Source: Spiroplasma_E ixodetis_B
GTDB taxonomy: Bacteria; Bacillota_I; Bacilli_A; Mycoplasmatales; VBWQ01
Assembly: GCF_040369795.1 (NCBI RefSeq)
Contig: NZ_AP028955.1
Coordinates: forward strand, 186,001-250,000
Direction of reading: 5' to 3'
DNA length: 64,000 nucleotides
The notes below the pieces were generated by a model. That model had not been told where the DNA came from. It searched no databases and saw only the letters and a list, made by a program, of their open reading frames with translations. How positions within the stretch are numbered: the first letter of the stretch is position 1; each line of letters starts with the position of its first letter. Positions 32,050-42,575 of this stretch are shown one piece after another. A program made the position numbers and the translations under genes.

Positions 32050-32235
32050 ATTGCTGAATTGTACTTTTAAATTCAAAAACTGTTTAAATTACATATTATT
32101 ATTTTACATTATTTATGAGTAAACATTACTTTAGTTAGCTATATAATAAAACATTTAGTATTTTTACACAGTATAAAACTGATGACTTATATTGATATCA
32201 AGTGTTTTAAATAATATTATTTAAATAATTATCTA

Positions 32236-32276
32236 GTTACTAATATTTTTTATTTTTAATATTAGTAACATTTTTT
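32236..32276 (+). terminator. Orphan terminator upstream of rpmG
   Basis: GTTACTAATATT and AATATTAGTAAC pair perfectly around 10 bases, followed by ATTTTTT. The gene it once served has been lost to the IS cluster. The remaining 32277-32383 holds the rpmG promoter region. Confidence 0.8.
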
Positions 32277-32383
32277 CATATAAGGAAGTTTAAAAATAAT
32301 TCCTTTATTTAATTGAACTAACGATTTAATTATGCAATAATATTATATTGTATATAACTCAATTATTATTAAGGAGGCGCACA

Positions 32384-32533
32384 ATGCGTGATGGATTAAC
32401 TTTAAGATGTGAAGTTTGCAAAGAAGAAAATTATATTGCTGATCGTAATAAAAAAACTAAGCCTGAAAAATTAGAAACAAAAAAACATTGTTTTCGTTGT
32501 AATCAACATACACTACATAAAGAAAAGAAATAA
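32384..32533 (+). CDS. rpmG: 50S ribosomal protein L33
   Basis: 49 residues, MRDGLTLRCEVCKEENY...KKHCFRCNQHTLHKEKK. Two CxxC pairs form the zinc-binding form of L33. Strong AAGGAGG seven bases before the ATG. Confidence 0.95.
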   Translation: MRDGLTLRCEVCKEENYIADRNKKTKPEKLETKKHCFRCNQHTLHKEKK

Positions 32534-32557
32534 GTTTTACTTATTTCTTTTCTTTAA
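32518..32557 (+). terminator. Terminator overlapping the rpmG stop
   Basis: AAAGAAAAGAAATAAG and CTTATTTCTTTTCTTT pair around TTTTA; the left arm includes the last codons and stop of rpmG. Confidence 0.8.
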
Positions 32558-32616
32558 TTTGCAGTACAATATACTTAGTTATTAATTAATGATTTATTAA
32601 AAGGATTGAATTTAAA

Positions 32617-33693
32617 ATGAAAAGTTTAAATAAAAAAGAAATTATTGAAACAATATTAACCAAAAATAAAATAGATGCTATGTTATTTTACTCTCCCGAA
32701 AATCGCTTTTGATATAGTGATTTTATTTCAACGTTAGGTTATTTATTGATTACCAAAAATGATGCAAATTTATTATTAGATGGAAGATATATTACCGAGG
32801 GAAAAGAAAATGCCAAAAATGTTAAATGCATTCAATTTAGTAATATTTTTTCTTCGTTGAAAGATTTATTAAAATCACAAAAAATTAAAAAATTTGGTTT
32901 TGAAGCAGAATATATTACTATTGCTCAATTAGAAAATTGAAAGCAAGAAATTAAAGATATTGAATTTGTTCCAATTTATGTTAGTTCATTAAGAATGATT
33001 AAAGATAAAATCGAAATTGCACGAATTGCAAAAGCTTGTGCTATTGGTGATTTGGCTTTTAATGAAGTTTTAAGTTTTATCCGACCTGGTGTTAGTGAAA
33101 AAGATGTTGAAGATATAATATTACGTTCATTTGTTAAAAATGGTGCAACAAAAGCATCATTTGATACTATTGTCGCTTCTGGAGAAAGAGGAGCAATGCC
33201 TCATGGTAAAGCTAGTAATAAAAAAATTGGCAATAATGAGTTAATTACTTGTGACTTTGGTTGTGTATATGAAGGTTTTTGTTCAGATATGACTAGAACT
33301 TTTGCGATTGGTAAAGTTAATCCAAAATTAATTGAAATTCATGAAATAGTTAAATCAGCACAAATAGCAGGAATTAAGGCTGTAAAACCAGGTATAGCTA
33401 TTGGTGAAATTGATAAGATTTGTAGAAAATATATTAAAGAAAAGGGTTATGAACAATATTTTACTCATGGTACTGGTCATGGACTTGGTATTGAAATTCA
33501 TGAATCACCTTGAGTTATTAAAAATGAATCTACTATTTTAGTTCCGGGAATGGTTATTACTGTTGAACCAGGTATTTATATTCCTAATTTAGGTGGTGTT
33601 AGAATTGAAGATGATATTTTAGTTACCAAAGATGGTTATCAAATTTTAACAAAATCATCTCGTGAAATTGATATTTGAAAGGAGAAAAAATAA
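32617..33693 (+). CDS. pepP: Xaa-Pro aminopeptidase (M24B)
   Basis: 358 residues. Removes N-terminal residues before proline from peptides. The creatinase-like N-domain (about 1-125) is followed by the pita-bread metal site: HGKAS, TCDFGCVYEGFCSDMTRTF (two Asp), THGTGHGLGIEIHE (His), VEPGIY (Glu) and VRIEDD (Glu). AAAAGGA precedes the ATG. efp starts two bases after the stop, and the pair pepP-efp is typical of Gram-positives and Mollicutes. Confidence 0.93.
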
Positions 33694-33695
33694 AA

Positions 33696-34259
33696 ATGAT
33701 TAACGTTAATGATTTTAAACCAGGAATTACTTTTTTATATAATAAAACTGATATTTTAATAGTTATTGAATCAGCACATTCTAAAAGTGGACGTGGACAA
33801 GCGCATGTGAAGGTAAAAACAAAAAATTTAAGAACACAAGCTATTATTAGCATTACTTTTACCGGTGGTGATACAGTTTATCCAACTATTATTGATAAAC
33901 GACCAGCAATTTATAGTTATGATGATGGTATGTATTCGGTTTTTATGGATAATGAAGATTATAATGAAATTAGGATTGATCAATCACGCTTATCATGAGA
34001 AAAAAAATTTTTAGTTCCTGGTAATGAAGTATCATTAAGGGTTTATAAAAATTTAGAAATATTAGGTATTGATTTATCTCCTTCGGTAGTATTAGCGGTT
34101 GTTGATGTTCCACCAGGAGTCAAGGGAAATAGTGTTTCTAATACGACAAAAACAGCTATTTTAGAAACTGGTTTACAATTACAAGTACCAATGTTTATTA
34201 ATAGTGGTGATAAAATTGTAGTAAGTACAGATAAAGGAAAATACAAAACTCGCGCTTAA
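33696..34259 (+). CDS. efp: Translation elongation factor P
   Basis: 187 residues with the three barrel domains (MINVNDFKPGITFLYN..., ending VVSTDKGKYKTRA). Relieves ribosome stalling at polyproline. The tip loop reads HSKSGRGQAHVK: the residue aligned with the usually modified lysine is Arg33. AAAGGAG lies within the end of pepP. Confidence 0.95.
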
Positions 34260-34273
34260 GAAAGGTGAATATT

Positions 34274-34624
34274 ATGGAAATACTTATTGAAGAAAGTAAA
34301 GTTGGAACATTAAAATTATCTTCGTTAGTTATTAAAAAATTTATTTATATGTTATTAATTAATGATAACTATCAATTAACATTAGAAGATGTTGAAGTTC
34401 TAATGTTAGAAACAAATGATATTACTGCTATTAATAATAATATTGTTGTGCGAATAAAATTAATTGTTAATCAAAATGAAGATTTAGTAAATTTAAAAAA
34501 TAAAATTAATAATTTAATTTTAAGACGTACTGAATCAGCTTTAAATTTATTTTTATTAAATATTCATATAATATTTATTGCTCAAACTAAGGAAGTAGAA
34601 ACCAACAATGCAAGAACAAAATAA
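34274..34624 (+). CDS. Asp23/Gls24-family (YqhY-like) protein
   Basis: 116 residues. Matches the Asp23 family by its pattern (LSSLVIKKFIYMLLIN, then NNNIVVRIKLIVNQNEDL) and by its place between efp and nusB, where Firmicutes carry yqhY. The family is linked to envelope or lipid homeostasis in Bacillus; the role here is unknown. GAAAGGTGA is 6-9 bases before ATG 34274. Its end overlaps nusB by 17 bases. Confidence 0.75.
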   Translation: MEILIEESKVGTLKLSSLVIKKFIYMLLINDNYQLTLEDVEVLMLETNDITAINNNIVVRIKLIVNQNEDLVNLKNKINNLILRRTESALNLFLLNIHIIFIAQTKEVETNNARTK

Positions 34625-35012
34625 GATAACCCAGCATCATAAAAGAATTGGCATGATGGAAGTATTATATCAATATTTCCTTGAAGGGCAATCACAACAA
34701 GCATTTAAACAATTTCTTTTTGAAGAAGAAGGTAAGAGTTTAATTACTGAACAATGTGAGATATTAAATAAAATAATTGATTATGAATATGATTTAATAG
34801 ATTTAATTAATAAAAATTTAAAACAAGGATGAGATTTTGAAAATTTAAAACCAATTGAACAAGCGATTTTAATTTTAGCAGTGTATGAAATTGTCCATAC
34901 TAAAACAGATAAAAAAATCATTATTAATGAAACTATTATTATAACTAAAGATTATTGTCCAAATAATGCTTATAAATACATTAATGGTGTTTTAGATAAA
35001 ATAAATAAGTAA
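34608..35012 (+). CDS. nusB: Transcription antitermination factor NusB
   Basis: 134 residues. All-helical RNA-binding fold; RIGMMEVLYQYFLEG at the N-terminus and LKPIEQAILILAVYEIVH...IIINETIIITKDY at the C-terminus are family signatures. It acts with NusE/NusA in rRNA antitermination. It overlaps the preceding gene, so the two are translationally coupled in the pepP-efp-asp23-nusB operon. Confidence 0.93.
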
Positions 35013-35163
35013 TTATAACTAGTATATGATTGAATTTAGTTAATAACTATATTTCTAATATAAATATATTATCTTATTTTAAAGATATTTTTTATGTTAT
35101 AATGAAATATTTTTGTTCAATGTAACTATTTTTTTAAAATTAATAGTTAAAAAATAAAAAAAT

Positions 35164-35243
35164 AAAGTATAATATACTTTAATAAACTTAATATAAGTTT
35201 TTACCCATTGTTTTTTTAAAGCAAATGGGTTCTTTTGTTTTTA
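35164..35243 (+). promoter_or_regulatory. Palindromic promoter and leader hairpin before a coiled-coil gene
   Basis: AAAGTATAATATACTTT (35164-35180) is a perfect palindrome containing a TATAAT -10. About 20 bases later ACCCATTG and CAAATGGGT (35203-35230) form a hairpin followed by a T-rich run, like an attenuator in a leader of about 80 nt. Function is inference. Confidence 0.5.
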
Positions 35244-35259
35244 AAAAGAAGAAGTATAT

Positions 35260-35542
35260 ATGCCATTAACTAAAGAAGAATCTTTTTTACTATTAGATAA
35301 AGAAATTAATAAATTAGACGAAAAAATATCTTATATTGATAAAAAAAATACAGAATTAAAATTAAATATTTCATTAATCGAAGAGGAGTAATTTTTTACA
35401 TTAGATGAAGAAATCAATGAATTAACTGGACAAATACTTGATGAAGAAGATAAAAATATAAAATTAATAGGAGAAATTAAAGTATTAGAAAAAAATATTA
35501 AAGTTCTAGAAAAACAAAAAAACCAAAAAAATCGAAAACTAA
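35260..35542 (+). pseudogene. Coiled-coil protein gene, nonsense codon, truncated by IS256
   Basis: ATG 35260 behind AAGAAGAAG. Heptad-like charged repeats (LLDKEINKLDEKISYIDKKN, later LDEEINELTGQILDEED and IKVLEKNIKVLEKQKNQ). TAA at 35389-35391 breaks the frame, which otherwise continues into the IS256 end at 35543. Not assigned to a family. Confidence 0.5.
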
Positions 35543-36912
35543 GGTAATGTTTAGTAATCTGTGTAACTTACAAAAATAACTATGTTTAATTAATTCTAGT
35601 AAATAAAATTAAATAACTAGAAAGAGTGAGTTACGTATGTCTAAAAAACAAAATCTTAATAATAATGATCCAATATCAAAAGTAGTAGATTTATTACTAG
35701 AAAATACTGAAGATTTAACAACAGTTTTTAAAGAGGGAGATTTATATAAAGAATTAACAAAAAGATTAGTTGAAAAAATGTTGAATTCTGAAATGCAAAA
35801 TTATTTAGGATATGAAAAAAATCAACATAATAATAGTGATAATGCTCGTAATGGTATAAGCTCAAAAAAATTAATAACCCAACAAGGTAAAATTGATTAA
35901 TGTACCACGAGATCGTAATATTAATTTTGAGCCAGTAATAGTTGCAAAAAGACAAAGAAGATTTGATGGTTTTGATCAACAAGTTCTTTCATTATATGCC
36001 AAAGGCATGACTTTATCAGATATTAGAATGCGGTTACAATAGTTATATCATGGTGCTGATGTTAGTGAAAGTGTTATTAGTCAAATTACTGATGATGTTA
36101 TTGATGATGTTAAAGCATGACAAAATCGGCCATTAGAAAGTGTTTATCCGATTGTTTATTTTGATTGTATAGTAGTTAAAGTACGACAAGATAAACGCAT
36201 TATTAACAAATCAGTTTATATAGCACTAGGAGTTGATTTAGAAGGTAAAAAAGATGTTTTAGGTTTATTAATTAGTGAAAATGAAGGTTCTAAGTTTTGA
36301 TTATCTAATTTCACAGAAATGAAAAATCGAGGCTTAAATGATATTCTTATTGCTTGTAGTGACAATTTAACAGGAATGTCAGAAGCAATACAATCATTTT
36401 ATCCTAAAACCGAACATCAATTATGCATAGTTCATCAAATTAGAAATAGTTTAAAATATGTTTCATACAAACATAGAAAATCACTAGTTACAGATTTAAA
36501 ACCAATTTATAGTGCATGTAGTGAAGAACAATCAATGCAAGCTTTAGAATCTTTTGAAAGTAAATGAAATAAACAATATCCTCAAATTGCTAAATCATGA
36601 TATAAAAATTGAGATAATTTAATGGTTTTTATTAGTTATCCTGCAGAAATCAAAAGAGTGATTTATACAACAAATGCTATTGAATCTGTTAATAGTCAAT
36701 TACGAAAAGTTATTAGAAATAAAAAAGTTTTTCCAAATGATATGGCAGTTTTTAAAATATTTTACTTAGCAATTGAAAATATAACAAAAAAATGAACACT
36801 GCCCATTCAAAATTGAAATACAGCAATTGCTCATTTTATGATAAAATTTAAAGATAGAATTAATCTAAACTAGTAACTTTGTAAAAATATACACATTTTT
36901 TTAAAAAGCCTC
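35543..36912 (+). mobile_element. IS256-family element, copy 3, both ends present
   Basis: Left end GGTAATGTTTAGTAATCTGT at 35543; right end at 36912. It separates a coiled-coil gene from a minus-strand membrane-anchored gene, truncating both. Confidence 0.88.
35637..36873 (+). pseudogene. IS256 family (mutator-type) transposase, damaged
   Basis: MSKKQNLNNNDPISKVVDLL from 35637 with AGAGTGAG upstream. Two bases are missing near 35893 (GATT for GAGATT), and a TAG occurs near 36041. The catalytic parts YFDCIVVK, ACSDNLTGM and TTNAIESVNSQ remain readable. Stop 36871-36873. Confidence 0.85.
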
Positions 36913-37153
36913 TTTTTTACTTTTTCATCATCATTTATAGCAGTTATGTTTTGTCCAATATAAATTTTACCTAAATTTCTTTTTCCTAAAGGAAAAATTA
37001 TTTCTAAGTTTTTTTCTTTTCAATTTCAATTTCTTCTTCAATATTTTCTTCCGTTTCAGAATTATATAAAATACCAGTAGTTGAACGACTAATTAAAACC
37101 GCAGAACTAATTATTCCGGCAATAATTTTTGAATTTTTATTTTTTTTAGACAT
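36913..37153 (-). pseudogene. Membrane-anchored protein gene, frameshifted and truncated
   Basis: ATG at 37153 with GGAG 9-12 bases upstream gives MSKKNKNSKIIAGIISSAVL, a basic start plus a hydrophobic segment, then an acidic stretch. A frameshift near 37010 separates it from KNLEIIFPLGKRNLGKIYIG and the following residues, which run into the IS256 end. Unknown function, probably surface-exposed. Confidence 0.5.
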
Positions 37154-37194
37154 ATAATACTCCTCCATATTTTGATTTCAGAAATAAGTTCTTT

Positions 37195-38345
37195 AGACAT
37201 ATTCCGTAAATAAATTTTTTAAAAGTCAATTAATAATTTAAAATTTATTTTATAATTTCTTTATTAATAAATTAATAAGGTGTTGATAAAAATGAATTTT
37301 TAAAATTTAAAAAAATTAAAAAATGAACAATTTTATAGATATTTTGGTATAAAACGTTTTCATTTTGATGAAATGTTAACAAAATTAATTGAAATAGAAA
37401 ATTTAAAAAAAAGTAAAGGTAGAAAATATAAACTTTCAGTTGAAGAAAGATTGATGATGACTTTAGTATACTGAAAAGAATATTATACTTTTTTCCAAAT
37501 GAGTATTAAATATAAAATGAGTGCATCAAGTTGTTTTCGAAATATTACTTGAGTAGAAAATAAAATTAGTGATGACAAAGATTATCAGTTTTTAAAAACA
37601 AAATGAAAATCAAAAATTGAGAAAAAAAGATTTAAATGAATTTCAATTTTATTTAATTGATTCAACTGAAATTGAAATTGAAAGACCAACTAAAAAAAAC
37701 TACAGTTAGAATATTTTTTGGGACTTTCCTAAAAACTGTGTTTTCTATAAAATTTCAAATTATATATGACTTTTTTAATAAAAAAATTGTTGATATTTTT
37801 GCTGATAATGGAAAAGTACATGATTTTCAAATATTAAAAAATTAAAATCTTTAATTTTCAGAAAAAACAATAATTATTGGTGATTTGGGATATCAAGGAA
37901 TACAAAATATTTATAAAAATACTATATTACCAATTAAAAAAACTAAAAATAAAAAATTAACTAAACAAGAAAAAATCTACAATAAAATTATTTCAAAAAT
38001 TATAATTAAAGTTGAACATGTTTTTGCTTGATTAAAAAGATTCAAAATTTTAATAAATAAATGTAGAAAAAGTATATTTAGACTTATGTACTTAAGATTT
38101 AACTTACTTTGTGAAATTTTTAATAAAAAAAACCATTAAAATAAAAAAATATTTTTAATATTTTTTTAAAAATTTAAATTTTTATCAAGTTAATATAAAA
38201 ATAATATTAACAATTTTTGTTTTTGAAATATAAATTTATTTTTAAAGTATTTTTTTAAAAATATTAACTTCTATAATTATTAACGCTAAAAAATTTATAA
38301 ATATTATTATTGACAATTGATTAAATTTATTTACGGAATATGTCT
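37195..38345 (+). mobile_element. IS5-family-like element, copy 4, scarred
   Basis: Both ends present with a TTT duplication (37192-37194, 38346-38348). Inside, at 37720-37741, a segment of the transposase is replaced by GGGACTTTCCTAAAAACTGT, the same end sequence that starts the 80-bp element at 5840. Confidence 0.88.
37292..38144 (+). pseudogene. IS5-like transposase, decayed
   Basis: TAA at the fourth codon (ATGAATTTTTAA), a small deletion near 37630, the foreign segment at 37720 and a stop in KNxNL near 37844. Ends at 38142-38144. Confidence 0.85.
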
Positions 38346-38523
38346 TTTATATTCTTGCCTTTGATATCAATAGATATAGACTAGTATTGTTTTTATTTAT
38401 AATTTGTTTTATTAACAATTAAGATGAAAATTGTTTTAGATTTCTAAAACAATCAGTAAAAATTTTTAAAATTAGTTGATAAGGGCTATTGATAATAATA
38501 TAAAATTTATTAATAATCAAAAA

Positions 38524-38646
38524 TTATTGATTAGCAAACTCTGGGCATTTCATAATTTTTCTTGCTGTTTTTGAGTTTGAAGCTAAATCATTACCATTAA
38601 GTTCTTTATTACAACTTGAACAATGTAATACTTTTCTTTTTTTCAT
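38524..38646 (-). CDS. Small hypothetical protein, 40 residues
   Basis: MKKRKVLHCSSCNKELNGND ... CPEFANQ, with a strong AAAGGAG 12 bases before the ATG. One CxxC pair and a further Cys-Pro suggest a partial zinc ribbon. The ribosome site and codon use support a real gene; the family is unknown. Confidence 0.55.
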   Translation of the reverse strand: MKKRKVLHCSSCNKELNGNDLASNSKTARKIMKCPEFANQ

Positions 38647-38916
38647 ATCTCAATCTCCTTTATCTTTTTTTATTAATGCTTAAAATTATAGCATCATTAA
38701 TAAAAAAAGCTTTTTTGATGAAAGCAAAAAGATAGTTATGCCACTCATCAATTAATAATTTTTATAAAATTTGATAATAATAACTATTATAATATTTTTT
38801 TCTTATTATTTATGTTGAAAATAAAATCCAAAAATATTATTAATTATTTATTAAAAATTGGTTTAATACTATTTTCAACCAAAATTATAAGTTATTAATA
38901 ATTATTTTATGACTTA
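38647..38916. other. Intergenic region without recognisable genes
   Basis: Very AT-rich. It contains AAAAAAGCTTTTTT (38704-38717) and a long inverted repeat with arms GTTGAAAATA and TATTTTCAAC (about 38814-38878), either of which could end transcription. No coding frame is convincing. Confidence 0.4.
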
Positions 38917-38918
38917 TA

Positions 38919-39982
38919 GCTAACTAAAGTAATGTTTACTCATATCTTGAAAAAAATCAATAGCTTTTTTAATATTTGGTCAATAATTTGGTAATATTTT
39001 TCTTATATTATGTTTTATAGCAAATCAAAAATGTTCAATTGGATTTAAATTAGGAGAATATGGTGGAAGAAATAATAGTTTGCATCCAGCATTTTCAATT
39101 AATTGTTGTGTTAATTTAGATTTATGAAACGTTGCATTATCTAAAACTATAATTTGTCCACGCTTTAATACTGGAATTAGTATATTTTTTACATATGATT
39201 CAAAAATTTTACTGTTGCAATGTCCTTCAAATGCTCATAGGGCTTTTAATTTAACTTTATTTAGTGAACCAATTATAATCATTCTTTTTATTTTATATGC
39301 TGGTTTATTATCAAATAATCTTTTACCTTTTTCAGATCAACCATATTTATAAAATTCATTATCAGCAATTCCAGATTCATCAATATATACTAAATCTTCA
39401 TTCATTATTTTAGCTATTTCTTTTAAAAAATCTTCTTGTTTATTTTTATTTCTTTATTCATATAAAAAAGTTTTTTTATATGAATAAAGAAATAAAAAAG
39501 TTTTTTATATGAATAAAGAGATAAAAAAGTTTTTTTTATATGAATAATTTAGTTTTTTGAAATAGTTATAAACTGTTTCTTTAGTCATATCACCAAATTT
39601 TTCAATCACTTTTTGAACTGTAACATCTTTATTTTGCGCTAAATAATTTTTTAATTCATCTAAATCCTTTATTTTGTGGCTATGTCATTTTTGATAATTC
39701 AAAATTGGTTTTATATGACCAGTTTCTTTTTTTCTTTTTCTTCATAAGAATAAAGTCTTTCTAGTAATATTGAACACTTTACAAATTTCTTTAATTTTCA
39801 TGTTTTTACTTTCATAGGCTTCTATTATTTTTTTTCGTAAGTCTTCACTGTATGGTTTTGGCATAATTTAATCTTCCTAATCTATTTTAAATATTGCTGA
39901 ATTGTACTTTTAAATTCAAAAAATGTTTAAATTACATATTATTATTTTACATTATTTATAAGTAAACATTACTTTAGTTAGC
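38919..39982 (-). mobile_element. IS630-family element with an expanded quasi-palindrome
   Basis: Both ends intact, TA at 38917-38918 and 39983-39984. The element is about 57 bp longer than its relatives because an inverted-repeat block near 39455-39545 has been repeated. Confidence 0.9.
38920..39864 (-). pseudogene. IS630 family transposase, broken by a repeat expansion
   Basis: MPKPYSEDLRKKIIEAYESK at 39864. The frame is intact to NYFKKLNYSYKK, then enters the expanded inverted repeat, which brings in a TAA. The C-terminal DDE part (IDESGI, VLDNATFHKS, PIEHFW) is intact beyond it. Confidence 0.85.
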
Positions 39983-39987
39983 TATAT

Positions 39988-40347
39988 TTAATAGTAAATA
40001 AGTCATAAAATAGAGCCGAACGCCATGATAATATGTGGTAAAGCATTAATATAAGTTCATGTTGACTTATAATCTACATCTTTGCCAACAAATAAACCGA
40101 TAACTATTATAACTGAAAGAAATGATATAAATAGTGCTCATAGTCTTGATCATAATCCAGGTTTAACTGAAAATGGTATTAGAATATAAATAATACCTAT
40201 TACAACTAATGTAGTTCCATTTTCATTTCAGCCATAGAAACTATAAGTTATAACTCCCGCTGCATACAATAAACTAAAAACAATAATTCATACAGCGCCA
40301 ATTAACATTAATATTTTAGGTAAAGTTAATAACTTAAGACTTTTCAT
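39988..40347 (-). CDS. Four-helix membrane protein, unknown
   Basis: 119 residues, AGGAGG nine bases upstream. Hydrophobic stretches: LMLIGAVWIIVFSLLYAAGV, TTLVVIGIIYILIPF, LWALFISFLSVIIVIGLFVG and PHIIMAFGSILWLIYY. Several TGA-coded Trp. It lies just downstream of the HIT gene on the same strand and may share its transcript. No family recognised. Confidence 0.6.
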
Positions 40348-40369
40348 TTTTTCCCTCCTTAAATATTTT

Positions 40370-40789
40370 TTACGTTAATTGTGATTTTAGTATTTTTTTA
40401 AGATTATTAATATCATCAATTGTAACATTTTCTTTTGTCCTATTAATTAAAAACCCTTTTTCACGAATATATTTTGGAATGATATGAACATGATAATGAA
40501 ATACTTCTTGAAATGCTTCGCTACCATTATTAGTTAAAATATTAAATCCTTTAATTTCGGGAATAGTTTTTATTAGCAAATTAGCAATTTTATGATTTGT
40601 GATACTAACATCACTCACTATTTTAGGTGTAGTATCAATAAAAGTTTCAAAATGTTGCTTTGGAATTACTAGAATGTGTCCTTTAGTTACGGGATTGATA
40701 TCCATGAATGCCGCTGTATTTGTATCTTCAAAAATTAAGTTATTTTTATCTTTAATAATTGTACAAAAAATGCATGCTTTATTTGTCAT
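40370..40789 (-). CDS. HIT family protein (HinT-like)
   Basis: 139 residues. CIFCTIIKD at the N-terminus and the histidine triad FHYHVHIIP near residue 98 define the family, which hydrolyses nucleoside phosphoramidates or AMP conjugates. INPVTKGHILVIPKQH is the conserved middle. ATG 40789 follows GAGGTG. In several Mollicutes hit genes sit beside surface lipoprotein genes, as here. Confidence 0.9.
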   Translation of the reverse strand: MTNKACIFCTIIKDKNNLIFEDTNTAAFMDINPVTKGHILVIPKQHFETFIDTTPKIVSDVSITNHKIANLLIKTIPEIKGFNILTNNGSEAFQEVFHYHVHIIPKYIREKGFLINRTKENVTIDDINNLKKILKSQLT

Positions 40790-40840
40790 ATATTTCACCT
40801 CAACTTACTTTATAAGTATAACTTAAAATATTAAGTATTA

Positions 40841-42559
40841 TTATGGATAAAACTCTTTTACCTTATTTCAAAATCCTTCTTCATATATATTATTTTTTGG
40901 AATATATGTTGGAAATAAATTTTGAGCAGCGATTTTAAAGTTTTCAGCTACTGGTGAATCTTTAGTTGCGGAATCACTAGCAGATATAGAATATAACATT
41001 TGTCAAAATATATTTCACTTTGTTTCTTGGGTAATAGTGCTTTCGTTAGCATCACCCCTTATATACTTAGAGAAATCTGTCTCAAGACTAGCGTTACCAC
41101 TATTGTTTCATGAATGAATTAAATTACTAATTTCTGGAACTCAGCCTTTGTTTTTATTATTTAAAAAACTAAAATCTAAATTTTGTAAAAGGTTTAGGAA
41201 ATAAATAGGAGCAGAATAAGTAAATGTAGCAATATTATTATTCGTAGTGTAATGTAATCCGCCATTAGTTACTCAACTTGCAGCTTCTTGGGTAGTAGTA
41301 GCAGTGCTTAAGAAACCATTAGCGCCAAAATTAGGATCAATTTCACTAATAGTTGAGGCATTACCACTTGTTAATTGAGTAAAAAAATCAGAATTTAAAG
41401 TTTTTCCTTCGTTTTTTGTTGGATCACCATCTTTAACAATTGACTCTCACTTTGGAGGTTCAGAAGGACTACTATTTCATTTTTGATCAATGCTTTGCGC
41501 ATTTGCTAAATCAGTAGTAAGGTTTCAATTTACATTATAGTTACTCTTTTGTCAACCAGTAGTATCTTGTAATTGACTTATGTAAAGGTTATTTGTTTGG
41601 GTTGAAATTATAGGTTTACCTGCTTCATTATCTTTAATATCAACAATATTATCTAAAATATAAGACATTGTAAATAAAGTTTGATTTAATGCTGGTAAAA
41701 TTTCATATTGATAATATTGTTGATAACGAAAACGTAATCATCATTGGAAACGTTTTAAATATTTTGAATAAGTTGGAATATCAGCGCCAGAAAGACCTTT
41801 TTGTGTTTTATTAATGCCAGCACTACTATTTCATTTTTTAGCATCATTTGGTAATAATTTACCAATTTCATTACTATAATTGTCATCTGGATGTTTAGCA
41901 ATGGCAGCTAATTGTTCATCAAAAGCAGCATCTTTATCACCATAATCTTTATATAAACTATCAGGAGTAAATATTTGATCAGGATCATTAACTTTATCAG
42001 TATCTTTATTTTTTTCTTTATAAAATTCTACATTTTGATAATTAAATTTACTTGTACCATCCTGATGTCAACTTTGATTTTGAAATAATAACTCATTATT
42101 ATCTGCTGCTGATACTTTATCTAGTGAATTAGCTGTATTAATACCACTTAAGTACTTTTGAGTTAATAAACTTAATCCTAAATCATCTTTAAGTTTTATA
42201 AAAGCTTTATTGGCTTCTCCCATTGTAGTAGTACCATCTGCATTTTTTGTGTTTTCGCTATAATGAAGTTTCTTATGAAAAAATTCATAAAATTTTTGCT
42301 GAGCAATTGTTCCTTCAACATCTTTTAAAATAAAATCAAGACCTTGTGAATAAGTATTCTTAAACTGAGCAGAAATCGTTTCATTAAAGTTTACTCCTAA
42401 AAAATTAAATAATACACGATTTTTATAATCATCAGGAATTTTACCACTAGGTAAATTACTCATATCACGTTCATTATCACAAGCAACTAATAATAATACA
42501 GGGCCAGATAAAAGAGTAACTGAAGTTAATAATGGTAAAATCTTTTTTATGTTTTTCAT
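40841..42559 (-). CDS. Predicted lipoprotein, 572 residues
   Basis: The N-terminus MKNIKKILPLLTSVTLL...LLVAC is a lipoprotein signal with the modified cysteine at residue 27. The exposed part is hydrophilic with many TGA-coded Trp and repeated FQWWLRF-like aromatic patches. Frame open throughout under code 4. It follows the next lipoprotein gene (42576-44609) by 16 bases, so they form one transcript ending near the hit gene. Function unknown; probably a surface protein. Confidence 0.75.
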
Positions 42560-42575
42560 TTTTTATACCTCCCGT

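Larger units (their letters stand above)
30213..32139 (-). mobile_element. IS630-family element, C-terminal third lost, split by IS5-like copy
   Basis: The transposase start is at 30867 (minus); coding extends down to 30213, where it meets the IS256 end inside LKRGQI. There is an extra T in the linker near 30650. The upstream non-coding part is interrupted at 30899 and resumes at 32050 to the outer end (32139, TA 32140-32141). Confidence 0.85.
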
